Of a stretch of 43,816 bases of DNA, positions 1 through 6,248 are shown in pieces. A model generated the notes under the pieces. It saw only the letters and a list, made by a program, of their open reading frames with translations, did no database searches and had not been told where the DNA came from. Both the position numbers and the translations under genes were made by a program. The stretch is from Candidatus Wirthbacteria bacterium (GTDB lineage Bacteria; Patescibacteriota; CG2-30-54-11): NCBI GenBank assembly GCA_903889905.1, contig CAISZI010000035.1, forward strand, positions 1-43,816, given 5' to 3'. Position 1 is the first letter of the stretch; each line of letters begins with the position of its first letter.

Positions 1-396
1 CAAACGGCCAGTCTCGTATTGCGCTTCAGCCAACTCCACCTGCAATTTGCCTTCGCGGGACTGAGCTCTTTTTTTGAAAATTTCCAGAATAATACGCGTC
101 CGGTCCGCGACCTCGATATTGTAAAAGTCTTCAATGTTTTTGATCTGATATGGTTTGGCATCCATGTCAAAAGCCACCAGATCGATTTCACGCTTCTGCA
201 GCAAAGGTTTGAGCATATCTAATTTGCCTTTGCCGACAAAGGTGTGCGTGCTCAAATCCCGCAGTTGATAAATTTCCCCACCCATATAATGCAAATTACT
301 CGCCAGAATCAGCTGGCGAAACTCTTCCAGATTTTCCGTGGCTTCTTCTTTGGTGGTCGGATAGCGGTAGACCTCAAGCGCATAAACTCGTCGCAT
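1..396 (-). CDS. hflX: GTPase HflX, N-terminal part (cut by window edge)
   Basis: The first 132 codons read MRRVYALEVYRYPTTKEEA and continue through the HflX N-terminal domain. They include a VGKGK segment near residue 55 and the family signature DRTRIILEIFKKRAQSREGK near residues 98-117, which leads into the coiled linker before the G domain. The G domain lies outside the window. HflX is a ribosome-binding GTPase that rescues or splits stalled 70S ribosomes, especially after stress. The ATG directly abuts the TAA of the upstream tmk gene with no spacer, so the two are co-transcribed and probably translationally coupled. The identity is secure from the N-terminal domain, but G-box integrity cannot be judged. 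Confidence 0.9.
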   Translation of the reverse strand, partial: MRRVYALEVYRYPTTKEEATENLEEFRQLILASNLHYMGGEIYQLRDLSTHTFVGKGKLDMLKPLLQKREIDLVAFDMDAKPYQIKNIEDFYNIEVADRTRIILEIFKKRAQSREGKLQVELAEAQYETGRL

Positions 397-1041
397 TTAG
401 ACCTCATTCAGTTTCAATAGTTGTAAAATTTCACCGAAAATCACTTCCTTGCTTTTGAGCCGCCCCTCCACCAAGCACTCCACTTTACACCACCCAAACC
501 GACTCGCAAGCTCACCGTACCGCCGTTCACAAGCCAGCATAAATGCTTTGTCCTGCTCGTGTTTGTCCAGCTGTTGCCGCGACTTCATCAGTTCGACCGA
601 CATATCTGTCGGCATGTGCAAATAAATCACCACATCCGACGCATACATGTCTTTTTCCATCTCGATTAACCAATTCAACTTCTGATCCGCCACTTTGTGA
701 TCCTCAAAAAGCGCCGTCTGGATGCCCCAGTTGCTCTCGCGGTAGCGGTCATGGACAATCACATACCCCTGCGACAGGAGGTCGCGGTAAAGCTGTTTGT
801 TCTTGGCGCGGTCGGCGGCAAAGAGGAAGGCGGAAAATTCAAACAACTCTTCCTTGGGCCCGAATTCACCTTTGAGGTAGCGACCGATCAATGCGCCGGT
901 TGGGGTTTCGTACTGCGGATATTTGATGAAATGGACCTTTTGCCCTCGCCGCGTCAGTTCGTCCACAAACAATTTGGCCTGGGTAGATTTCCCTGCGCCA
1001 TTGGTCCCCTCGAATGTAATGATTTTACCTGACCAGTTCAT
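397..1041 (-). CDS. tmk: Thymidylate kinase
   Basis: A 214-residue dTMP kinase that phosphorylates dTMP to dTDP in dTTP synthesis. The P-loop GTNGAGKST is at residues 12-20, the DRY motif at 98-100 is followed by Ser103, and a LID-like stretch SRQQLDKHEQ lies in the C-terminal half. The length is normal for the family. The usual DRYxxSxxAYQ is changed to DRYRESNWGIQ, so the base-contacting segment is somewhat divergent, although the catalytic Arg and Asp remain. It is the first gene of a minus-strand operon with hflX (TAA immediately followed by ATG). A hairpin of the REP-like type lies just upstream at 1064-1090. Confidence 0.93.
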   Translation of the reverse strand: MNWSGKIITFEGTNGAGKSTQAKLFVDELTRRGQKVHFIKYPQYETPTGALIGRYLKGEFGPKEELFEFSAFLFAADRAKNKQLYRDLLSQGYVIVHDRYRESNWGIQTALFEDHKVADQKLNWLIEMEKDMYASDVVIYLHMPTDMSVELMKSRQQLDKHEQDKAFMLACERRYGELASRFGWCKVECLVEGRLKSKEVIFGEILQLLKLNEV

Positions 1042-1063
1042 ATTTATTTATCCAAATAAGGAT

Positions 1064-1092
1064 GTCATCCTGAGCTTAACTCAGGATCTTGA
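1064..1092. repeat. REP-like hairpin, copy 1
   Basis: GTCATCCTGAGCTTAACTCA followed by GGATCTTGA forms an 8-bp perfect stem (ATCCTGAG with CTCAGGAT) around a 5-nt loop. It sits between the divergent tmk and tadA genes. A related element with the same ends (GTCATSCTGA ... GSATCTKA) occurs at 34810-34839. Short palindromes of this general shape recur in many bacterial genomes; copy number here is unknown. Confidence 0.55.
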
Positions 1093-1181
1093 ACCATTTC
1101 TTTCACCAGCCATAGTATGCCACAAACTCACAATCTATGATATTTTTGACTCAGGTTAATCATTTTTTGGCTGCCACCTCT

Positions 1182-1643
1182 ATGCCCAACGACGAACATT
1201 TTATGCGACTTGCGTTGCGTGAAGCCCACAAAGCCCGGGCCAAGGGCGAAATCCCCATCGGCTGTGTCATTGTCCAGGACGACAAGGTGCTTGCCCGTGG
1301 CCACAATCTCAAAGAATCCCGTCACGACGCCACCTGCCACGCCGAGATCGTCGCCCTGCGCAAAGCCTATTCAAAACTCCAAAACTGGCGCCTTTCTGGC
1401 TGCACCCTCTACGTCACCCTCGAACCCTGCCCCATGTGCCTCTCAGCCATTATCCAGTCGCGCATTTCCAAGGTCGTTTTTGGCGCTGCCGACCGTATCA
1501 TGGGCGCCTGCGGTTCCAAAACCGACCTCACCCGCACGCATGAAGCCAACCCGACCATCGAAATTTCCGGCGGCATCCTCGCCCCCGACTGCAAAGCCAT
1601 GATTGATTCCTTCTGGCAACACAAGCGAAAATCCTCCTTCTGA
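1182..1643 (+). CDS. tadA: tRNA-specific adenosine deaminase (A34 to inosine)
   Basis: A zinc deaminase of 153 residues from the ATG at 1182. The in-frame upstream ATG at 1137 would add 15 residues (MIFLTQVNHFLAATS) that do not resemble TadA, while MPNDEHFMRLALREA matches the family start. The catalytic motif HAE is at residues 53-55 and the second zinc motif PCPMC at 82-86, giving ligands His53, Cys83 and Cys86 and proton shuttle Glu55. TadA deaminates the wobble adenosine of tRNA-Arg(ACG), producing inosine so that one tRNA can read CGU, CGC and CGA. CGG would be read by the separate tRNA-Arg(CCG) at 43355-43431. An mRNA or cytosine deaminase of the same fold is less likely. Confidence 0.92.
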   Translation: MPNDEHFMRLALREAHKARAKGEIPIGCVIVQDDKVLARGHNLKESRHDATCHAEIVALRKAYSKLQNWRLSGCTLYVTLEPCPMCLSAIIQSRISKVVFGAADRIMGACGSKTDLTRTHEANPTIEISGGILAPDCKAMIDSFWQHKRKSSF

Positions 1644-1719
1644 TCGATCCGCCCCCTATTATTGACGCCCACCCCATTTCCCGCTAATCTACTTCAGCGG
1701 TTTATCTTCAATGCAATTC

Positions 1720-1807
1720 GTGCTTTTAGCGCCGAACCGCTTCAAGCTAAAAGCACACAATAGGTTTCTTTTTTGCCCACTTTTTGCTTTTTGAAAGAAA
1801 AAAGTGG
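1720..1807 (+). repeat. Double-hairpin element upstream of tRNA-Ser
   Basis: Two consecutive hairpins. The first has a perfect 11-bp stem (GTGCTTTTAGC 1720-1730 with GCTAAAAGCAC 1746-1756). The second has a 9-bp stem (CCACTTTTT 1777-1785 with AAAAAGTGG 1799-1807), extended by CTTT/AAAG after one mismatch. The element ends 7 nt before the tRNA 5' end. A homologous element with different stem sequences sits in the same place before tRNA-Arg at 43266-43347. Confidence 0.7.
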
Positions 1808-1814
1808 ATGTTCT

Positions 1815-1904
1815 GGAGAGGTGGCAGAGCGGTTGAATGCGCCACTCTCGAAAAGTGGTATGCCCTCACGGGCATCGAGGGTTCAAATCCCTCCCTCTCC
1901 GCCA
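1815..1904 (+). tRNA. tRNA-Ser (anticodon CGA), CCA encoded
   Basis: The acceptor arm GGAGAGG (1815-1821) pairs with CCTCTCC (1894-1900). The anticodon stem CCACT/AGTGG encloses loop CTCGAAA with anticodon CGA at 1849-1851, which reads UCG. A long variable arm (TGCCC TCAC GGGCA) marks a class II serine tRNA. The T-arm is GAGGG TTCAAAT CCCTC, the discriminator is G1901, and CCA is encoded at 1902-1904. A perfect 24-bp palindrome starts at the CCA itself. Confidence 0.96.
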
Positions 1905-1925
1905 CGTCGTTCGCGAACGACGTGG
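1902..1925. repeat. Perfect 24-bp palindrome after tRNA-Ser
   Basis: CCACGTCGTTCG is followed directly by its reverse complement CGAACGACGTGG. It begins at the tRNA CCA end and lies 41 bases before hepT. The core GTCGTTCGNNAACGAC recurs at 2723-2742 on the other side of the toxin-antitoxin pair. No T-run follows, so it is not a typical intrinsic terminator. Confidence 0.75.
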
Positions 1926-1965
1926 CTCCGCCAAGACCAGAGCTAGATTCTAATAAAGTATTTCA

Positions 1966-2388
1966 ATGCCTGCCAATGACATCCGCTGGATCCAGCGTTT
2001 CAATAATTTCAATATTGCTTTTATCCAGTTGAAAGATGGTGTCGATCTGGCAAAACAGCGAGAACTCTCCAGACTCGAACAACAGGGCTTGGTTCAAGCT
2101 TTTGAATACACCCACGAATTGGCATGGAACACTTTGAAAGATTTTCTGGAAAATTCCGGTGCAAAGAACCTGTTTGGATCCAGAGACACCACCCGGGCAG
2201 CTTTCAAAGCAGGATTGATTGAAAATGGCGAAACGTGGATGGATATGATCAAAAGTCGAAACCTGACAACGCACACGTATGACGAAGCCACAGCTGCTAA
2301 AATTTTTTCGTCTGTGGTGAAATCTTATTTTAATGAATTCCAGACTTTCCAAACCCGCATGGAAACTCTAAAAAAGGAAACCCCTTGA
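1966..2388 (+). CDS. hepT: HepT-like HEPN toxin of a type VII toxin-antitoxin pair
   Basis: A 140-residue all-helical HEPN protein of the HI0074 (nucleotidyltransferase substrate-binding) family. The diagnostic R-x4-H-x-Y motif is intact as RNLTTHTY: Arg98, His103, Tyr105. In characterised HepT proteins this motif forms the RNase site of the dimer, and the partner MntA silences the toxin by adding AMP units to the motif tyrosine. The TGA stop overlaps the TTG start of mntA (TTGA at 2385-2388), so the two are translationally coupled. It lies just downstream of tRNA-Ser and between two related palindromes, a common setting for mobile toxin-antitoxin modules. Toxicity is inferred from the family. 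Confidence 0.88.
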   Translation: MPANDIRWIQRFNNFNIAFIQLKDGVDLAKQRELSRLEQQGLVQAFEYTHELAWNTLKDFLENSGAKNLFGSRDTTRAAFKAGLIENGETWMDMIKSRNLTTHTYDEATAAKIFSSVVKSYFNEFQTFQTRMETLKKETP

Positions 2389-2696
2389 CCTCGCGTTTCG
2401 GTCTAAAAGAAGACACGATCGACAAAATTACTTCGGTCCTGGCTCAACATCCCGAAGTGGATAAAGCCATTCTCTATGGCTCTCGCGCCAAAGGAAATTT
2501 CAAAAACGGGTCGGATATAGATCTGACTCTCCGGGGCGGCCCTGAACTAACTCTCAAAATCCTGTATCGGATTGACGAAGAACTCGATGATCTGCTTTTG
2601 CCATATTCTTTTGACCTTTCACTTTTCCACCAACTAAGTAACCCTGATTTCATCGAACATATTCAGCGCGTGGGAGTTGTTTTTTTTCAGAAATAA
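2385..2696 (+). CDS. mntA: MntA-like nucleotidyltransferase antitoxin
   Basis: A minimal nucleotidyltransferase of 103 residues. The motif GSRAKGNFKNGSDIDL (residues 32-47) gives the GSx10DxD core with Asp44 and Asp46, and the third acidic residue is Asp77 in YSFDLSLF. Known MntA antitoxins transfer AMP from ATP to the tyrosine of the HepT R-x4-H-x-Y motif. The start is TTG at 2385, preceded by AAAAAGGAAACCCC, and it overlaps the hepT stop by 4 nt. Coupling an antitoxin after its toxin with a weak start is common in this family. All metal-binding residues are present, so the antitoxin is probably active. Confidence 0.88.
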   Translation: MTSRFGLKEDTIDKITSVLAQHPEVDKAILYGSRAKGNFKNGSDIDLTLRGGPELTLKILYRIDEELDDLLLPYSFDLSLFHQLSNPDFIEHIQRVGVVFFQK

Positions 2697-2722
2697 TACA
2701 AAAAAATCACTCCCTATCAACG

Positions 2723-2742
2723 CTGTCGTTCGAAAACGACAG
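2723..2742. repeat. Palindrome flanking the HepT/MntA module
   Basis: CTGTCGTT-CGAA-AACGACAG is a perfect 8-bp stem with a 4-nt loop. It shares the core GTCGTTCGNNAACGAC with the palindrome at 1902-1925, so the pair brackets the toxin-antitoxin genes. It could also act as a transcript end for mntA, but no U-run follows. Confidence 0.6.
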
Positions 2743-2788
2743 GGTGCCGACAAATGCTGTATTATCTATGTTCATATTAAAAAAACTG

Positions 2789-3175
2789 ATGTCAAACAGT
2801 TCAACCAAAAAAATATTTCAAGAATTCATTGATGAAGTCTGGAACAAAAACTCAACAGAAAGCATCGATAAATACATTGCTGCTGATTGTGTTGTTCATC
2901 TTTTAGGTTCAAACAAAGATGGAGTGGGGATTAATTGGGTCAAAAACAATATCATTACCTCTCATCAAAAGTATCCCTCATTAACTATTTCCGTCGAAGA
3001 CATCGTGGTAGAAGGGAATAAAATTTCCAGCATGTTGCAATTAGCATCAACAATTGGCGACAAAAAACGAACATGTAGAGAATTGATTCTCTATCGGATT
3101 TAAAATGGAAAATTTGTAGAAGCGTGGTCGCTTGGGAGTAACAGGGACTACCAATTAATACCGGAAACCAAGTGA
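2789..3175 (+). pseudogene. SnoaL-like (NTF2-fold) protein interrupted by an in-frame TAA
   Basis: Codons from MSNSSTKKIFQEFIDEVWNK match the start of SnoaL-like NTF2-fold proteins, and the reading stays open to YRI, then hits TAA at 3101-3103. The same frame then continues NGKFVEAWSLGSNRDYQLIP to a TGA at 3173-3175. This is exactly the C-terminal strand expected for the family (usually YRIENGKIVEAW), so GAA to TAA by one G-to-T change would explain the stop. The distal TGA overlaps the GTG of the next gene (GTGA), a coupling that only makes sense for the full-length frame. Upstream starts at 2768 (ATG) and 2744 (GTG) are also open. The substrate is unknown for this family. Confidence 0.75.
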
Positions 3176-3636
3176 TAAAAACTCGCCAATTTACCCAAAA
3201 AGATACTTCTGCCTGCGCACGACTCATGATCAACGTGTGCCAGGAATTCAACGCGAATGAATCGCCGAAACAGGCAGTTCAAAAGCATTTCAATTCTATC
3301 AATCCCGAATCCGTTTCACTAGACCAGCTCTACCACAAACTCCAAAAGCCCATCTTTTATGTTGTCGTGGATGGAGAAGAAATCATCGCCCTCATCCGCG
3401 GGACACCCGATAGGATAAACAGTCTGGTAGTTGATGGTGCCTATCACAGGCAAGGAATTGGCGAGTCGCTCATCAAGAAGTTCATTGCTACCGCCCAAAA
3501 AAGCGGCAGTCACAAAATCAAAGTCAGGTCATCTGTGTATGCCGTGTCGTTTTACCAGGCCATGGGTTTTAAACGCACGACAGGGCAAAGGACAATTAGT
3601 GGTTTGAGACATTATCCTATGAAAATTATTCTTTAA
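3172..3636 (+). CDS. GNAT family N-acetyltransferase
   Basis: A 154-residue acetyl-CoA-dependent acetyltransferase. Motif A with the pyrophosphate-binding loop is YHRQGIGESLI near residues 84-94, and motif B appears as AVSFYQAMGFKRT near the C-terminus. The GTG start overlaps the stop of the full-length frame of the preceding broken SnoaL-like gene (GTGA), so its translation may have depended on ribosomes arriving from that gene. The early TAA there leaves about 70 untranslated bases before this start. The acceptor substrate cannot be told from sequence. Confidence 0.8.
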   Translation: MIKTRQFTQKDTSACARLMINVCQEFNANESPKQAVQKHFNSINPESVSLDQLYHKLQKPIFYVVVDGEEIIALIRGTPDRINSLVVDGAYHRQGIGESLIKKFIATAQKSGSHKIKVRSSVYAVSFYQAMGFKRTTGQRTISGLRHYPMKIIL

Positions 3637-3744
3637 TTTTTCTGCGAGTCCGCAAACACAGCAACAAAATCTCAAAATCAAAACCCTGCCGCACACGAGC
3701 AACAAGACACGCCCTATCCCGCCAATCAGTAAAAGGAAAATATC

Positions 3745-4194
3745 GTGCTCCCACCCGATGTGAAAAAACTCTCAACCCGACGCATCGTTGCTGTCGATGA
3801 TGCATTGGCCCTTGATCTCAACCGACTGTTTGATACCGGAACTGTATGGAAACAAGATCAGGGCAATCTTTTTTTGGCCAATAGTGACAATGCCTTGTTT
3901 GTTGCTGCTTGGGAAGGTCAACTGGCCGGCTTTATCACAGCGCATCGTTTGCAGCGATTTGATCGGCGCAAAGCCGAAGTTCTCCTGTACGAAGTCGGCG
4001 TTTTGGCAGGATTCAGAGAGTGCGGCATCGGGAAAACCTTAGTCCAAGCTGTACTCCACTGGGCCAGAGAAGTAGGTGCCGATGAAGTATGGGTACTAAC
4101 CAATTCAGCCAATCCAGCCGCCATGGCCTTGTACCAGTCGATGGGTGGAAGTGAAGAAAATCCGGGGACAGTGATGTTTGTTTTCAAAGGATAA
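3745..4194 (+). CDS. GNAT acetyltransferase resembling AAC(3)-I
   Basis: A 149-residue GNAT protein. The central segment KAEVLLYEVGVLAGFRECGI, then GKTLV, is motif A. It is followed by WAREVGADEVWVLTNSANPA and AMALYQSMGG, the layout seen in aminoglycoside 3-N-acetyltransferases of the AAC(3)-I type (Y/V-x-VAxxHRRxGIA ... ADxxDxPAxxLYxxLG). The start is GTG at 3745, with AAAAGGAAAA positioned as ribosome-binding site. It is transcribed alone or with the upstream GNAT (108-nt gap). Family likeness alone does not show drug modification. Confidence 0.75.
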   Translation: MLPPDVKKLSTRRIVAVDDALALDLNRLFDTGTVWKQDQGNLFLANSDNALFVAAWEGQLAGFITAHRLQRFDRRKAEVLLYEVGVLAGFRECGIGKTLVQAVLHWAREVGADEVWVLTNSANPAAMALYQSMGGSEENPGTVMFVFKG

Positions 4195-4227
4195 GTAGTT
4201 CAATTTTTTACCAACCAAAGCACAACC

Positions 4228-4632
4228 ATGACCACCTACTCCTGGTACTCGCAATTGCTCAAACCTTCCTGGGCGCCGCCGGACTGGCTGTTTGGGCCGG
4301 TGTGGAGTGTGTTGTATACGATCATTGCCATTTCGTTTGGCACGGTATTTTATCGGGCATTCAATGGCAAAATCTCGTGGTGGGTCGCGCTGCCGTTTGT
4401 GCTGAACCTTGTTTTCAATGCGGCCTTCACGCCCATTCAATTTGGGCTCAGAAACAACCTGCTCGCCTCCGTCGACATCCTGATCATCGTCGGCACACTG
4501 ATTTGGGCATTCGCTTCTGTCTGGATCGCCGCACCTGAACTGCGCTGGGTGGTCTTTGCCAATGTCCCCTATCTTCTCTGGGGATCCTTTGCCACCTGTT
4601 TGCAATTAACCATTACATATTTGAATCGGTGA
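4228..4632 (+). CDS. tspO: TspO/MBR family membrane protein
   Basis: A 134-residue, five-helix membrane protein. The conserved TspO features are visible: KPSWAPPDWLFGPVWSVLYT in the first loop and helix (residues 12-31, with the PP and FGPVW signature), an N-x2-FNAAFTPIQFG segment (WNxxF-like) in the middle, and PYLLWGSFATCLQL near the end (YxxWxxFA-xxLN-like). TspO proteins bind or photodegrade porphyrins and also bind sterols, and they act in stress responses in some bacteria. Its TGA overlaps the GTG of the next gene (GTGA), forming a two-gene unit. A light or tetrapyrrole theme with the nearby heliorhodopsin is only speculative. Confidence 0.9.
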   Translation: MTTYSWYSQLLKPSWAPPDWLFGPVWSVLYTIIAISFGTVFYRAFNGKISWWVALPFVLNLVFNAAFTPIQFGLRNNLLASVDILIIVGTLIWAFASVWIAAPELRWVVFANVPYLLWGSFATCLQLTITYLNR

Positions 4633-5069
4633 AAAGCAATTTCGACCCACGCTTTCAACCAGAACTGACACCCCAACAAATGCTCGAATTGGGTGTCTTT
4701 GGCGGGTTGTACTTTGCCAGCATTCCAGAGGAGTTTCCCGCCTCCTGGTTTGCCAACGCGAAACTTTCTCAAGATGGCGCGACGCACGCAGAGCTCAACT
4801 ACTTCGGAGTAAACGCCAGTCAGCCACATGCCCTCTGGCAAGCCAAAGGCTGGATTCATCCACAGGATCCGCTGGGGTGGTTTCAGTGGTATTGCAGGTA
4901 TACCCTGGGACGCAGGTCAGATGACGATGATCGGCAAATCAAAAGATGGCTTGCAATGCGCCGACATATCATGCAAATTAAGAAAAATTGCTGCCCCGGT
5001 GATCTTGGCTGTCGCCCCAGACAAAGACAGGCGCTGCTGCACTGGGCTTATGATGCGAGAATATTATAA
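4629..5069 (+). CDS. Conserved protein of unnamed family, coupled to tspO
   Basis: A 146-residue soluble protein with a compact conserved pattern: LTPQQMLELGVFGG near residue 13, EEFPASWF, LNYFGVNASQP, KGWIHPQDPLGWFQWYCRYT, and a C-terminal RRHIMQIKKN-C-PGD and RPRQRQALLHWAYD. I recognise this aromatic-rich pattern as a widespread family with no assigned function. Three Trp/Tyr clusters and a basic Arg-rich tail might suit a nucleic-acid or cofactor partner, but that is a guess. The start is GTG at 4629 inside the tspO stop (4-nt overlap), so the two are translationally coupled. Confidence 0.7.
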   Translation: MKSNFDPRFQPELTPQQMLELGVFGGLYFASIPEEFPASWFANAKLSQDGATHAELNYFGVNASQPHALWQAKGWIHPQDPLGWFQWYCRYTLGRRSDDDDRQIKRWLAMRRHIMQIKKNCCPGDLGCRPRQRQALLHWAYDARIL

Positions 5070-5089
5070 TTTAAAAGCAAAGCTTCCCC

Positions 5090-5446
5090 ATGTCCACCCA
5101 ACCCTCCACCATGGATTACCTTCTCGACCAGTTGCGCGACTTGCAGGCAACAAAAGCCGTGCGCATGTTTGGTGAATATGCGCTCTATTGTGGCGACAAG
5201 GTCGTGGGTCTGGTATGTGATGACCAGCTGTTTCTCAAAATCACTGCACCCGGCAAAGAACTCCTGGGTAGCCTCTACGAAGAAGGCTTTGCTTATTCCG
5301 GCGCCAAGGCTTCAATGCTGATTCCCGATGATTTTATCGAGGACAGCGAGCGGCTTTGTGAGTTGGTGCAAATCACTGCCAACGCGTTGCCACTCCCTAA
5401 GCCCAAGCAAAGAAAAGCCAATAAAATCAATCACAAGGTCCCATAA
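5090..5446 (+). CDS. TfoX N-terminal domain protein
   Basis: A 118-residue protein with the TfoX-N fold: MDYLLDQL, RMFGEYALYCGDKVVGLVCD (residues 24-43, the signature RxMFGxxxxYxxGxxFA-like region) and DQLFLKIT. The C-terminal half of proteobacterial TfoX is absent, as in many short family members. The tail is Lys/Arg/Pro-rich. TfoX in gamma-proteobacteria controls competence, but single-domain homologues elsewhere have no known role. The TAA overlaps the ATG of the next gene by one base (TAATG). Confidence 0.8.
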   Translation: MSTQPSTMDYLLDQLRDLQATKAVRMFGEYALYCGDKVVGLVCDDQLFLKITAPGKELLGSLYEEGFAYSGAKASMLIPDDFIEDSERLCELVQITANALPLPKPKQRKANKINHKVP

Positions 5447-6159
5447 TGCCCAACCAAAATTGCCGAATTTCCCGTTATGCCGCTGTCGCAGCACTAGTAT
5501 TTCTGCTCGGTATTTTTGTGCCGGGACTGATGGGTCTGGACGGATTTGATGGCGGGTTTGCGTTGGCTGTTGGCAGTGGCTTTTTGTGCATGATTGCCAT
5601 CGTCACGGCGCTTGTGTATGCCTCCCTCGCGCGCGCCCAGGACAAATTGATGCGAAGCGACCAGCTGCTCGCCCACTGGACTTACTCGGATGCAGAACAA
5701 AAAATATTTGCTGCGGAGGAAACTGTCCGGGACACCAATGACAAAAAAATGATCTTTGGCATGGTCGCATTTTTCGCATTACTCGCGGGATTAGGTTTCT
5801 GGATTCTGGATCCAGAAAACGGCATTTTTGTCCTCTATGTCATGCTGGGACTGATCGCGCTGATTGGCGTTGTGGCCTTTCTCACTGCTACCGCCAACAG
5901 CCGCCGGCTCCACAAACCCGCCGCCGCAGCCTGGATCAGTCGTAGCGGCGCCTATGCCAACGGCCAGATGCACAGCTGGACATTGGTTGGGGGCGCGCTG
6001 CTTCAGGCGAATTACGTGGAAACTGAACAATACCCCATGCTTAAGCTCGAGTATCTGGGTGGCAACACCGAATACACCGCCCGCATCCCGGTCCCAGATG
6101 GCAAAGCAGAGGAAGCAAAAACAGTAATCAATGAACTCCAGAAACAAATCAAGAAATAA
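5446..6159 (+). CDS. Four-helix membrane protein of unknown function
   Basis: A 237-residue protein with hydrophobic segments at about residues 10-28, 35-60, 105-122 and 126-147, and a C-terminal soluble domain of about 80 residues. It is coupled to the upstream TfoX-N gene by a one-base overlap. Between helices 2 and 3 lies a charged stretch (LLAHWTYSDAEQKIFAAEE), presumably cytoplasmic. The C-terminal part (SWTLVGGALLQANY, PMLKLEYLGG) looks like a small beta-rich domain. I do not recognise a named family. Confidence 0.6.
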   Translation: MPNQNCRISRYAAVAALVFLLGIFVPGLMGLDGFDGGFALAVGSGFLCMIAIVTALVYASLARAQDKLMRSDQLLAHWTYSDAEQKIFAAEETVRDTNDKKMIFGMVAFFALLAGLGFWILDPENGIFVLYVMLGLIALIGVVAFLTATANSRRLHKPAAAAWISRSGAYANGQMHSWTLVGGALLQANYVETEQYPMLKLEYLGGNTEYTARIPVPDGKAEEAKTVINELQKQIKK

Positions 6160-6177
6160 GTTTCCCCATGCTCATCA

Positions 6178-6216
6178 TTAGTGGATCAAAGAAGACCGAT
6201 TAATGGCATCCACTAA
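6178..6216. repeat. Inverted repeat TTAGTGGAT / ATCCACTAA
   Basis: A perfect 9-bp inverted repeat (6178-6186 and 6208-6216) with a 21-nt spacer, in the 89-nt gap before the toroid-like gene. A third copy of AGTGGATT follows at 6238-6245, directly before its ATG. It could be a regulator-binding array or a weak hairpin. Confidence 0.45.
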
Positions 6217-6248
6217 ATAATAATTATGCATTCAAACAGTGGATTCTC

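Noticed and set aside
4105-4605. Minus-strand frame of 166 codons over the GNAT and TspO genes
   Set aside because: It overlaps two recognised genes; its composition (many Asp, Gly, Arg runs) is that of an antisense shadow.
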